Below, piece after piece: positions 5,992 through 12,538 of a DNA stretch of 12,538 nucleotides (within the stretch, counting starts at the first letter, position 1; each line of letters starts with the position of its first letter). The position numbers were made by a program, and so were the translations under genes. Source of the DNA: Streptomyces sp. WM6386 (lineage in GTDB: Bacteria; Actinomycetota; Actinomycetes; Streptomycetales; Streptomycetaceae); assembly GCF_000972385.1 (NCBI RefSeq), contig NZ_JXTE01000119.1, forward strand, positions 1 to 12,538. The letters are read 5' to 3'. The notes under the pieces were generated by a model that saw nothing but the letters and a program-made list of their open reading frames with translations, ran no database searches and had not been told where the DNA came from.

Positions 5992-8124
5992 TCAGCCGAT
6001 CCCGGGGATGAGGGAGATGAGCAGGTCGATGAGCTTGATGCCGATGAAGGGGGCGATCAGTCCGCCGAGGCCGTAGATCGTGAGGTTGCGGCGCAGCATC
6101 TTGTCGGCGCTCACTGGCCGGTACTGCACACCCCGCAGGGCCAGCGGCACCAGCGCGATGATGATGATCGCGTTGAAGATGACGGCGGACAGGATCGCCG
6201 AGTCCGGCGAGGACAGGCCCATGATGTTGAGCTTGTCCAGGCCCGGGTAGACCGCCGCGAACAGCGCCGGGATGATCGCGAAGTACTTCGCGACGTCGTT
6301 GGCGATGGAGAACGTGGTCAACGCGCCCCGGGTGATGAGGAGTTGCTTGCCGATCTCGACGATCTCGATGAGCTTGGTCGGGTTCGAGTCGAGGTCGACC
6401 ATGTTGCCGGCCTCTTTGGCGGCCGATGTGCCGGTGTTCATCGCGACACCGACGTCCGCCTGCGCGAGCGCGGGCGCGTCGTTCGTCCCGTCACCGGTCA
6501 TCGCGACCAGCTTGCCGCCCGCCTGCTCCCGCTTGATGAGCGCCATCTTGTCCTCGGGAGTCGCCTCCGCGAGGAAGTCGTCGACGCCCGCCTCCTCGGC
6601 GATCGCCTTGGCGGTCAGCGGGTTGTCGCCCGTGATCATGACGGTCTTGATGCCCATGCGGCGCAGCTCGTCGAACCGCTCCCGCATGCCCTCCTTGACG
6701 ACGTCCTTGAGGTGGATGACCCCGAGCACGCGCGCGCCCGCAAAGTCCTCGACAGCCACGAGCAGCGGGGTGCCGCCGGCCTCGGAGATACGGTTCGCCG
6801 CCGTGTCCGCGTCCTCGGCGACGGTGCCGCCCTGCTCCTTGACCCAGGTAATGACCGAACCGGCCGCACCCTTGCGGATCTTCTTGCCGTCCACGTCCAC
6901 ACCGGACATGCGGGTCTGGGCGGTGAAGGCGATCCAGTCGGCTCCGACCAACTCGCCCTGGTGGCGCTCGCGCAGGCCGTACTTCTCCTTCGCCAGTACG
7001 ACGATGGAGCGGCCCTCAGGCGTCTCGTCGGCCAGTGACGAGAGCTGGGCGGCGTCGGCGAGCTCGGCCTCTGTCACCCCGCTCACCGGCACGAACTCGG
7101 ATGCCTGGCGGTTGCCGAGGGTGATGGTGCCCGTCTTGTCGAGCAGCAGCGTCGACACGTCACCGGCGGCCTCGACCGCGCGCCCCGACATGGCCAGTAC
7201 GTTGCGCTGGACCAGCCGGTCCATGCCCGCGATGCCGATCGCGGAGAGCAGGGCGCCGATCGTGGTCGGGATGAGGCAAACCAGCAGCGCCACCAGGACA
7301 ACCATCGTCAGGTGGGTGCCCGCGTAGTCCGCGAACGGCGGCAGGGTGGCCACGGCGAGCAGGAAGACAATCGTCAAAGACGCGAGCAGGATGTTCAGCG
7401 CGATCTCGTTCGGAGTCTTCTGGCGCGCGGCGCCCTCGACGAGGTTGATCATGCGGTCGATGAAGGTCTCGCCCGGCTTCGTCGTGATCTTGATGACGAT
7501 GCGGTCGGACAGCACCTTCGTACCGCCGGTCACGGCACTCCGGTCGCCCCCCGACTCCCGGATGACCGGGGCCGACTCACCCGTGATCGCCGACTCGTCG
7601 ACGGAGGCGACGCCCTCGACGACGTCACCGTCGCCGGGGATGATGTCGCCGGCCTCGCAGACGACCAGGTCGCCCACGCGCAGCTCGGTGCCGGGAACCT
7701 GCACTTCCACGGAGCCGTGGAGCCGACGTGCGACGGTGTCGGTCTTGGCCTTGCGCAGGGTGTCCGCCTGCGCCTTGCCCCGGCCCTCGGCGACGGCCTC
7801 CGCGAGGTTCGCGAAAATGACCGTGAGCCACAGCCAGGCGCTGATCGCCCAGCCGAACCAGTCGCCCGGGTCCTTGAAGGAGAAGAGCGTCGTCAGCACC
7901 GAGCCGACGAGGACCACGAACATCACCGGGGACTTCACCATCACCCGCGGATCGAGCTTGCGGAAGGCGTCGGGCAGCGACTTCACCAGCTGCTTGGGGT
8001 CGAAGAGACCCGCGCCGACACGTCCTTCGGCGGGCTTGTTCCCGGTGGGTACGTCACTGTGCGGCGCCCGGGTCGGGGTGACTGCGGACATGGAGTCCTC
8101 TTGATTCGTTACGTCGGTGGTCAT
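5992..8124 (-). CDS. kdpB: KdpB, potassium-transporting P-type ATPase catalytic subunit
   Basis: With the ATG at 8124, whose ATGA overlaps the kdpA stop and has GAGGGG ~8 nt upstream, the protein has 710 residues. A second ATG at 8091 with GAGGA ~6 nt upstream would give 699, and either could be used. The actuator motif TGES is at 181-184; its Ser matches the E. coli residue known to be phosphorylated to inhibit the pump. The phosphorylated Asp is D329 in DKTGT. The hinge motif TGDGTNDAP is at 543-551. Membrane segments flank these domains, including [20 protein letters not shown]. It hydrolyses ATP to drive K+ through KdpA. All catalytic residues are present. Some longer open frames cover this gene only because the stop-free stretch runs on in the wrong frame through kdpA. 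Confidence 0.97.
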   Translation of the reverse strand: MTTDVTNQEDSMSAVTPTRAPHSDVPTGNKPAEGRVGAGLFDPKQLVKSLPDAFRKLDPRVMVKSPVMFVVLVGSVLTTLFSFKDPGDWFGWAISAWLWLTVIFANLAEAVAEGRGKAQADTLRKAKTDTVARRLHGSVEVQVPGTELRVGDLVVCEAGDIIPGDGDVVEGVASVDESAITGESAPVIRESGGDRSAVTGGTKVLSDRIVIKITTKPGETFIDRMINLVEGAARQKTPNEIALNILLASLTIVFLLAVATLPPFADYAGTHLTMVVLVALLVCLIPTTIGALLSAIGIAGMDRLVQRNVLAMSGRAVEAAGDVSTLLLDKTGTITLGNRQASEFVPVSGVTEAELADAAQLSSLADETPEGRSIVVLAKEKYGLRERHQGELVGADWIAFTAQTRMSGVDVDGKKIRKGAAGSVITWVKEQGGTVAEDADTAANRISEAGGTPLLVAVEDFAGARVLGVIHLKDVVKEGMRERFDELRRMGIKTVMITGDNPLTAKAIAEEAGVDDFLAEATPEDKMALIKREQAGGKLVAMTGDGTNDAPALAQADVGVAMNTGTSAAKEAGNMVDLDSNPTKLIEIVEIGKQLLITRGALTTFSIANDVAKYFAIIPALFAAVYPGLDKLNIMGLSSPDSAILSAVIFNAIIIIALVPLALRGVQYRPVSADKMLRRNLTIYGLGGLIAPFIGIKLIDLLISLIPGIG

Positions 8125-9785
8125 GACGCCAGCCCCTCGGCCAGCGGGCCCAGCGCGAGGGCCGGGAAATAGGTCAGACCGGTGATGATCAGGATCGCGC
8201 CCACCAGCAGACCGGTGAACAGCGGCTTCTCGGTGCGCAGCGTGCCCGCGGTGGCCGGCACCGGTTTCTGCTCGGCGAGCGAACCGGCCAGCGCCAGGAC
8301 GAACACCATCGGCAGGAAGCGGCCGAACAGCATGCACAGACCGAGCGTGCTGTTGAACCACTGCGTGTCCGCGTTCAGGCCGGCGAAGGCCGAGCCGTTG
8401 TTGTTCGAGGCGGACGTGTAGGCGTACAGGATCTCGGAGAACCCGTGCGCCCCGCTGTTGGTCATCGAGTTGCCCGGCGTGGGCAGCGCCATCGCGGCGG
8501 CGGTGAAGACGAGCACCAGCGCCGGGGTGATGAGGATGTAGCAGGCCGCCAGCTTGATCTCGCGGGTGCCGATCTTCTTGCCCAGGTACTCGGGCGTACG
8601 GCCGACCATCAGCCCGGCGATGAACACCGCGATGATCGCCATGATCAGCATGCCGTACAGGCCGGAACCGGTACCGCCGGGCGCGATCTCGCCCAGCATC
8701 ATGCCGAGCATCGTGATGCCGCCGCCCAGCCCGGTGAAGGAGGAGTGGAAGGAGTCCACCGCACCGGTCGAGGTGAGCGTGGTCGCCGTGGCGAAGATCG
8801 ACGAGCCGCCGACGCCGAAGCGGACCTCCTTGCCCTCGTACGCCCCGCCCGCGATGTCGAACACCGGACCGTGGTGGGCGAACTCGGTCCACATCATCAG
8901 GGCGGAGAAGCCGATCCAGATGGTGGCCATGGTGGCGAGGATCGCGTAACCCTGCTTGAGGGAGCCGACCATGAGGCCGAAGGTGCGGGTCAGCGCGAAC
9001 GGGATGACGAGAATCAGGAAGATCTCGAACAGGTTGGTGAAGGGCGTCGGGTTCTCGAAGGGGTGGGAGGAGTTGGCGTTGAAGTAGCCGCCGCCGTTGG
9101 TGCCGATCTCCTTGATGGCCTCCTGTGAGGCGACCGCACCGCCGTTCCACTGCTGCGAGCCGCCCATGAACTGACCGACCTCGTGGATGCCGGAGAAGTT
9201 CTGGATGGCCCCGCAGGCGACCAGGACGATCGCCGCGACGAAGGCACCTGGCAGCAGGATGCGGGTGACGCCGCGCACCATGTCGGACCAGAAGTTGCCC
9301 AGTTCCCCGGTGCGCGAGCGGGCGAAGCCGCGTACGAGCGCCACCGCGACGGCGATACCGACTGCCGCGGAGACGAAGTTCTGCACGGCCAGACCGGCGG
9401 TCTGCACGACGTGGCCCATCGCCTGCTCGCCGTAGTACGACTGCCAGTTGGTGTTCGTGACGAACGAGACCGCCGTGTTGAACGCCTGGTCCGGGTCGAT
9501 GGAGGCGAAGCCCAGCGAGCCGGGCAGGACGCCCTGGAGCCGCTGGAGCAGATAGAGGAACAGGACGCTCACGGCCGAGAAGGCGAGTACTCCGCGCAGG
9601 TAGGCGGGCCAGCGCATCTCGGAGTTCGGGTCGGCGCCGATACCCTTGTAGATCCACTTCTCGACCCGCCAGTGCCGGTCGGAGGTGTAGACCTTGGCCA
9701 TGTAGTTGCCGAGCGGGATGTGGACCAGCGCCAGCGCGCCTATGAGGGCGAGCAGTTGCAGGACGCCGGCGAGTACGGGACCCAT
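8121..9785 (-). CDS. kdpA: KdpA, potassium channel-like subunit
   Basis: The protein has 554 residues, full length, about ten membrane helices. All four selectivity-filter loops of this K+-channel-derived subunit are visible: VTNTNWQ (109-115), [11 protein letters not shown] (228-238), TSTGAVDSF (338-346) and NNNGSAF (461-467). GGTGSGLYG (370-378) is also conserved. KdpA binds K+ from outside with micromolar affinity and passes it inward in the KdpFABC complex. ATG 9785 lies 7 bp after the kdpF stop; the purine-rich GGAGAGG inside the end of kdpF is 13 nt away. Its own stop overlaps the kdpB start by 4 bp. Confidence 0.97.
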   Translation of the reverse strand: MGPVLAGVLQLLALIGALALVHIPLGNYMAKVYTSDRHWRVEKWIYKGIGADPNSEMRWPAYLRGVLAFSAVSVLFLYLLQRLQGVLPGSLGFASIDPDQAFNTAVSFVTNTNWQSYYGEQAMGHVVQTAGLAVQNFVSAAVGIAVAVALVRGFARSRTGELGNFWSDMVRGVTRILLPGAFVAAIVLVACGAIQNFSGIHEVGQFMGGSQQWNGGAVASQEAIKEIGTNGGGYFNANSSHPFENPTPFTNLFEIFLILVIPFALTRTFGLMVGSLKQGYAILATMATIWIGFSALMMWTEFAHHGPVFDIAGGAYEGKEVRFGVGGSSIFATATTLTSTGAVDSFHSSFTGLGGGITMLGMMLGEIAPGGTGSGLYGMLIMAIIAVFIAGLMVGRTPEYLGKKIGTREIKLAACYILITPALVLVFTAAAMALPTPGNSMTNSGAHGFSEILYAYTSASNNNGSAFAGLNADTQWFNSTLGLCMLFGRFLPMVFVLALAGSLAEQKPVPATAGTLRTEKPLFTGLLVGAILIITGLTYFPALALGPLAEGLAS

Positions 9786-9792
9786 CTGTGTC

Positions 9793-9882
9793 TCAGAACC
9801 TCTCCGGGAAGATCAGGGCGAGGACGAGATAGCCCAGCAGGGCGACGGCCACGACGAGGCCGACGATGTTCTCGGCGGTCAC
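9793..9882 (-). CDS. kdpF: KdpF, small membrane subunit of the Kdp ATPase
   Basis: This is a 29-codon frame starting with GTG. It reads [18 protein letters not shown] and ends LALIFPERF. The length, the single membrane helix and the terminal FPERF are hallmarks of KdpF, which stabilises the KdpFABC complex by sitting next to KdpA in the membrane. AGGGGG lies about 11 nt upstream of the GTG. The start overlaps the stop of the 27-codon frame before it (GTGA), and the stop lies 7 bp before kdpA. Such a short gene is easily missed by gene callers. Confidence 0.92.
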   Translation of the reverse strand: MTAENIVGLVVAVALLGYLVLALIFPERF

Positions 9883-9962
9883 AGCTTCGTCACCCCCTTG
9901 GCGACGAAAGCCACCAGCGCGAAACCCGCGATCGTGACGATGACGAAGGCCAGATCGGCCAT
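9879..9962 (-). CDS. Predicted 27-residue membrane peptide at the head of the kdp operon
   Basis: ATG 9962 opens a 27-codon frame that reads MADLAFVIVTIAGFALVAFV and ends AKGVTKL. A good Shine-Dalgarno (CAGGAG) lies 6 nt upstream, better than that of kdpF itself. The stop overlaps the kdpF start by 4 bp (GTGA), so the two are probably translationally coupled. The peptide is a single hydrophobic helix with an acidic N-terminal residue (Asp3) and a basic C-terminal tail with two Lys. From memory, similar short membrane peptides ahead of kdpF occur in other bacteria, but no function has been assigned that I know of. It may be a second small subunit, a KdpF paralogue, or a leader frame that feeds ribosomes to kdpF. 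The coding potential is supported by layout, not by a named family. Confidence 0.7.
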   Translation of the reverse strand: MADLAFVIVTIAGFALVAFVAKGVTKL

Positions 9963-10082
9963 CGCGAACTCCTGGAGTGAGGTTCGTTGGAAAGGGACAG
10001 CTAGAGGAAAGCGCCCCTTTGGCCGGATCGGACGTCCGTTGACGCCTCCCTTACGGTGGTGCCCACGGCTTTGACGGAACTC
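9963..10082 (-). promoter_or_regulatory. kdp operon promoter and leader region
   Basis: This is the only sizeable gap upstream of the kdp genes, 120 bp after the DUF4037 stop. No strong vegetative -35/-10 pair is seen on the minus strand. TAG at 10003-10001 within CTCTAGCTGT is the best -10-like element, and weak core elements fit an activator-dependent promoter. A pair of direct repeats and a perfect palindrome (CGGACGTCCG, 10029-10038) lie just upstream of it. The leader has a possible 5-bp stem CGAAC/GTTCG around the Shine-Dalgarno of the small ORF. Confidence 0.5.
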
Positions 10083-10088
10083 TTACGG
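10039..10088 (-). repeat. Two direct repeats upstream of kdp, candidate KdpE operator
   Basis: On the minus strand CCGTAA-N6-CGTCAA occurs at 10088-10071 and again at 10056-10039, with 14 of 18 bases identical and a 32-bp period, about three helical turns. OmpR-family regulators such as KdpE bind direct repeats on one face of the helix. The pair lies ~36-85 bp upstream of the best -10-like element, a usual place for an activator. The outer copy runs into the last codons of the DUF4037 gene. Confidence 0.5.
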
Positions 10089-11204
10089 CTTCGGGGCAGA
10101 GGTCTCAGGCAGAGAGCCGAGGGCCGCGTGGGTGGCGGCACGCGACAACGCCGGATGGGCCAGGACGTCGGTGCTGTCGACGAACTGATCGACGGTCCCG
10201 ATCACGGGCAGGCAGCGGACCTCCGGGTCGGTGATGCGGGCGATCAGCGCCGCGGTGAAGCGTTCGGCGTGCAGCACCTGAAACGGCCTGCTGTGGTAGC
10301 GCCGCGTGGCGGGATCGACCGGGTCGGTCAGGCCGAGATCGTTGTGCACGGCCGCGACCGTCTCGTAGGCGCGGGCCAGGTGGTGCTCCCGGGTGTGCCA
10401 GTCGGCGGCGGTGAGTGCCGCGGTCAGGACCGGAGTGAGGGCGGATGCCTGCGGGGTGCGGGCAAAGGCGCTGCCGAGCCATTTGCTGTACGGCGGGTAG
10501 CGGCGCTCCATCAGCAGGCACAGCCGCATCAGATCGCGCACCAGGCGGGCTGCGACGACAGCGGAACCGAGTTCGTCTCCCACCTCCCCGCAGCGGCCGA
10601 CGAAGGCTTCCTCCTGGGAGATCCGCTGCCACTGGCAGGCCAGGAGGTACAGCCACAGCTCGTGGGGATACCAGGCGAGGCCGGCGCGGGCCGGAGCGAG
10701 TTCTCCCAGGCCGTCGTGGAAGACGGCACCGGCCGTCACCTCGGCGAGGCGCTGGGTGGGGGCGGCCAGCCAGTCGCCGACCGTGACGTCCCGGCACGGG
10801 TCGAAGCCCAGGTGGTCGGTGAACCAGGCACCAGGGTCTGCCACTTGGACTCGGTGGTGGACGGGGCCGTCCGTTGTCCGCATGACCCCGATGCCCGCCT
10901 CGCCGGTGGCGGCGAAGTGTGTCGGATAGCCGTGGAAAGTCTTCGGCAGGCGTTCGCCGAGCAGTGCGGTGATCCTCGGGCCATGGCGGGTGACTTCCTG
11001 CGGGTCGAGGAAGATCTGCAGGCGGGGTCCCCACTCATGGTCAGCGGAGCGCGCGGTGTCGAAGCCGAGAACTTCCGAGCCGCTGCCCAGACGGGCAGCA
11101 GAATGCACCACCCCGGGAGCGGCTTCGTCCAGCAACGGCCGCACCGCCTCGAAGTAGAAGCGACGCGAGAGATCCAGCCCAGGAATGAAGGACGCCGTGG
11201 TCAT
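10083..11204 (-). CDS. DUF4037 family protein, nucleotidyltransferase-like
   Basis: The protein has 373 residues from ATG 11204. The N-terminal GSGSEVLGFDTARSADHEWG (G40-S41, D49, D55) resembles the GS...D...D metal site of polymerase-beta-type nucleotidyltransferases and is the hallmark of DUF4037. Later marks are a helical core WLYLLACQWQRISQEEAFVG followed by RCGEVGDELGS, and RLVRDLMRLCLLMERRYPPY followed by SKWLG. The reaction and substrate are unknown; a transfer of a nucleotide to a small molecule or protein is only a guess. No convincing Shine-Dalgarno precedes the ATG, so the message could be leaderless or coupled to the SDR gene 60 bp upstream. It ends just before the kdp promoter, but a functional link to K+ transport is not indicated. 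Confidence 0.85.
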   Translation of the reverse strand: MTTASFIPGLDLSRRFYFEAVRPLLDEAAPGVVHSAARLGSGSEVLGFDTARSADHEWGPRLQIFLDPQEVTRHGPRITALLGERLPKTFHGYPTHFAATGEAGIGVMRTTDGPVHHRVQVADPGAWFTDHLGFDPCRDVTVGDWLAAPTQRLAEVTAGAVFHDGLGELAPARAGLAWYPHELWLYLLACQWQRISQEEAFVGRCGEVGDELGSAVVAARLVRDLMRLCLLMERRYPPYSKWLGSAFARTPQASALTPVLTAALTAADWHTREHHLARAYETVAAVHNDLGLTDPVDPATRRYHSRPFQVLHAERFTAALIARITDPEVRCLPVIGTVDQFVDSTDVLAHPALSRAATHAALGSLPETSAPKP

Positions 11205-11237
11205 GCCCGGGAGACTGCCGCACCGGCATCCGGCCGG

Positions 11238-11268
11238 TCGACAGCTTTTCCCCTTCGGCGGCTGTCAA
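11238..11268 (-). terminator. Inverted repeat starting in the SDR stop codon, possible terminator or operator
   Basis: GACAGC (11240-11245) and GCTGTC (11261-11266) form a perfect 6-bp inverted repeat with a 15-nt loop, and its minus-strand left arm begins inside the SDR stop codon. There is no U-tract. The same bases contain a perfect TTGACA on the minus strand that could be a -35 for the DUF4037 gene, but no good -10 follows. The role is undecided. Confidence 0.35.
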
Positions 11269-11858
11269 CGGGGCAGTGGCCTCAAGATCTGTCCTTGCAT
11301 ATCTCCCCTGACTGCCTGGATGTAGGCGTACGCAACGTCGCTCGACGGCGTGCCTGGCCGGTTGTCCATACCGAGCTTCTCGAGTGTCTCCTTCACCCAC
11401 CCTGGGCTGACGACGTTCACTCTCAGCCCGCGGGGCATCTCGATGGAGGCGGCTTGGACGAACGCCTCCAGTCCCGCATTGACAAGAGCGCCGAACGAGC
11501 CGCCTGGCGTGGGCTCGTGAAAGACGCCGCTGGTGAGAGTGATGGAGCCGCCGTCCCGCACATGGTTCAAAGCCCGGCGCAACAGCAACACTTGCCCCAT
11601 CAGCTTGCCTGTCAGACCGAGAGTGAACTCGTCGTCGGAAGGAGAGGTGAGCGGCGTCAGCCGGCCGCTGGCCGCGCAGCAGATCACCGCATCCACCGTG
11701 CCGACGGTCGCGAACAGGGCGTCGATGGAGGCCGGCACCTCCAGGTCGACCCGTGTGCTGCTGTTGCGCGAAGCCCGTATCACCTCATGCTCGGTCTCCA
11801 ACCTTTCAGCGACCGCTCGCCCGATGGTGCCGGTCGCTCCGATGACAAGGGTCTTCAT
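11265..11858 (-). CDS. Short-chain dehydrogenase/reductase (atypical, short)
   Basis: The protein has 197 residues from ATG 11858, with GGAAGGA ~7 nt upstream; this start places the nucleotide-binding motif GATGTIG at residues 7-13 as usual for SDRs. Acidic and basic residues after the second strand (SRNSSTRVDLE) suggest NADP(H) preference, which is inference. Other marks are VDAVICCAASG in place of NAG, ITLTSG with the active-site Ser, and RVNVVSPGWV. The YxxxK catalytic pair is not visible: the expected segment reads GGSFGALVNAGLEAFVQAA. A subgroup of short actinobacterial SDRs shares this, so it may be a reductase with another proton donor or a sensor-type protein. It ends 60 bp before the DUF4037 gene on the same strand. 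Confidence 0.88.
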   Translation of the reverse strand: MKTLVIGATGTIGRAVAERLETEHEVIRASRNSSTRVDLEVPASIDALFATVGTVDAVICCAASGRLTPLTSPSDDEFTLGLTGKLMGQVLLLRRALNHVRDGGSITLTSGVFHEPTPGGSFGALVNAGLEAFVQAASIEMPRGLRVNVVSPGWVKETLEKLGMDNRPGTPSSDVAYAYIQAVRGDMQGQILRPLPR

Positions 11859-12025
11859 ACGGTGTCCTTCCGTCGGCGTCGCGGTGCCGGGCTGCCCGGT
11901 CACGTGATCAACGATCCCGGCAGTCCGTTGCAGTGGTCCAATACCTGCTTCCATAACCAGGTGGCATGGACATCGCCCGCAGGGCAGACGACCAGAACCT
12001 CGTCGCCGACGTCGATCAATTGAAA
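11859..12025. other. Gap upstream of the SDR gene with a possible gene fragment
   Basis: These 167 bp hold the SDR ribosome-binding site. On the minus strand a short open stretch ending at 11900 reads LIDVGDEVLVVCPAGDVHAT and then WLWKQVLDHC. It looks protein-like and resembles Cys-containing segments of actinobacterial hypothetical proteins, but it has no start of its own after the terminator at 12026-12057. It contains a TTA codon, rare in Streptomyces. No intact gene is called. Confidence 0.3.
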
Positions 12026-12057
12026 CCCGGCCCCTGGCCACCTCGCCAGGGGCCGGG
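12026..12057 (-). terminator. Strong hairpin with T-rich tail, terminator for leftward transcription
   Basis: CCCGGCCCCTGGC (12026-12038) and GCCAGGGGCCGGG (12045-12057) are perfectly complementary, a 13-bp GC stem with a 6-nt loop. On the minus strand the stem is followed by TTTCAATTG, a short T-rich tail as in a rho-independent terminator. It would stop readthrough from rpoA before the SDR gene. Confidence 0.75.
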
Positions 12058-12096
12058 ACACCCCTTGCAGCACGCAGTGCACGGACACCGAGCACA

Positions 12097-12133
12097 GAAC
12101 CGGACCCGCCCAAAACACAGGCGGGTCCGGTTC
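12097..12133. terminator. 14-bp perfect hairpin, second terminator-like element
   Basis: GAACCGGACCCGCC (12097-12110) and GGCGGGTCCGGTTC (12120-12133) pair perfectly around a 9-nt loop. No clear T-run follows on either strand, which is common for Streptomyces terminators. It lies ~95 bp after the rpoA stop and 40 bp before the other large hairpin. Confidence 0.65.
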
Positions 12134-12156
12134 CGATGGCGGCGATCGAGCGACGA

Positions 12157-12222
12157 GCCCCTTCAGGAAGGGGCGCCCTGCCGATCGTCATCGGCCGTGC
12201 CCTCCCGCGCGGCTCGCCGCGC
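12157..12222. repeat. Three consecutive small hairpins just after rpoA
   Basis: GCCCCTTC-ag-GAAGGGGC lies at 12157-12174, GCCGAT-cgtc-ATCGGC at 12180-12195 and GCGCGGC-tc-GCCGCGC at 12207-12222. All three are perfect inverted repeats; the first and third have a nominal 2-nt loop, so their innermost pair would be open. They may help end or protect the rpoA transcript. Confidence 0.6.
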
Positions 12223-12226
12223 CATT

Positions 12227-12538
12227 TCAGTACTGCTCGGTCTCCACGAAACCGGCGTCCGCGTCGTCGTCCGCGCCGAAGGCGGCGGCGGTCGGGTCGA
12301 ATCCGGGCGGGCTGTCCTTCAGACCCAGGCCCAGACCGGCCAGCTTCGCCTTGACCTCGTCGATGGACTTCGCACCGAAGTTACGGATGTCCAGGAGGTC
12401 CGCCTCCGAGCGCGACAGAAGCTCGCCCACGGAATGGACGCCCTCACGCTTGAGGCAGTTGTACGACCGAACGGTGAGCTCCAGCTCCTCGATCGGCAGC
12501 GCCAGATCAGCGGCAAGGGCGGCGTCCGTGGGGGACGG
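12227..12538 (-). CDS. rpoA: RNA polymerase alpha subunit, C-terminal domain (5' part outside window)
   Basis: 103 codons are visible, open to the window edge. They begin [20 protein letters not shown], which in Streptomyces RpoA is the linker into the alpha C-terminal domain. The DNA- and activator-contacting residues are intact: the Arg, Asn and Cys of TVRSYNC (265 determinant) and the Gly, Lys, Ser and Glu of [10 protein letters not shown]. The acidic tail ends GFVETEQY, as in Streptomyces. Compared with the sequence I remember, it lacks two residues in [11 protein letters not shown] and carries a few conservative changes. Alpha CTD binds UP elements and activators. Unusually, no rplQ follows the stop: a hairpin cluster and an SDR gene do. 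This suggests an additional rpoA copy, which needs the rest of the genome to confirm. Confidence 0.93.
   Translation of the reverse strand, partial: PSPTDAALAADLALPIEELELTVRSYNCLKREGVHSVGELLSRSEADLLDIRNFGAKSIDEVKAKLAGLGLGLKDSPPGFDPTAAAFGADDDADAGFVETEQY

Noticed and set aside
4538..6076. A 512-codon plus-strand open frame
   Set aside because: It is antisense to kdpE and kdpC, both of which are certain.
5992..9657. A 1221-codon minus-strand open frame
   Set aside because: It is kdpB extended upstream in the wrong frame through kdpA. The N-terminal ~510 residues are Arg/Pro-rich shadow sequence, while kdpA in the other frame has all family motifs.
9963..10082. A c-di-AMP (ydaO-type) or other riboswitch before kdp
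   Set aside because: The leader is too short, and no conserved core of that class could be recognised.
11245..11270. TTGACA as a vegetative -35 for the DUF4037 gene
   Set aside because: It is a perfect -35 on the minus strand, but no acceptable -10 lies 16-18 nt downstream and the bases form part of an inverted repeat at the SDR stop.
10056..12023. A 655-codon plus-strand open frame
   Set aside because: It is antisense to the DUF4037 and SDR genes, with composition typical of high-GC shadows and no family similarity.
11859..12226. rplQ downstream of rpoA
   Set aside because: I looked for the ribosomal protein L17 start and body on the minus strand and found nothing similar in any frame.
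12136..12354. Plus-strand Arg/Pro-rich frame over the hairpins and rpoA end
   Set aside because: It is low-complexity, antisense to rpoA, and has no ribosome-binding site.

Overview
The window is high-GC DNA with G/C-heavy third codon positions and long antisense shadow frames. It comes from an actinomycete, most likely Streptomyces or a close relative: the C-terminal half of an RNA polymerase alpha subunit at the right edge is almost the Streptomyces RpoA sequence as I remember it, and the VOC, FxLYD-lipoprotein and DUF4037 families are typical of that genus. No mobile element, tRNA, rRNA or CRISPR array was seen.

Left part (1-2433): the end of a secreted M23 peptidoglycan endopeptidase (+) runs into a two-gene minus-strand unit with no base between the two stop codons. 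That unit encodes a staphylococcal-nuclease-fold protein and, 4 bp downstream, a protein with a peptidoglycan-binding-like N-terminus and a C-terminal membrane segment. A 308-bp intergenic region separates this unit from a plus-strand Ala/Ser-rich lipoprotein (2742-3386). A 361-bp gap without a convincing gene follows, then a two-domain VOC (glyoxalase-like) protein at 3748-4359.

Centre (4469-10082): a minus-strand high-affinity potassium uptake operon in the order small ORF, kdpF, kdpA, kdpB, kdpC, kdpE, then a kdpD stump. KdpFABC is the ATP-driven K+ pump and KdpE its response regulator. The sensor kinase gene kdpD is broken: only about the first 24 codons remain, and they carry a one-base deletion at the Walker A motif. 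The operon begins with an unannotated 27-codon membrane peptide whose stop overlaps the kdpF start by 4 bp. Upstream lies a pair of direct repeats (CCGTAA-N6-CGTCAA, 32 bp apart), a good candidate operator for KdpE.

Right part (10083-12538): a DUF4037 nucleotidyltransferase-like gene and a short atypical SDR, both on the minus strand, are followed by a gene-poor stretch with five inverted repeats in about 200 bp, including two strong terminator-like hairpins. The window ends in an rpoA C-terminus that is not followed by rplQ, which suggests a second rpoA copy outside the ribosomal-protein operon.
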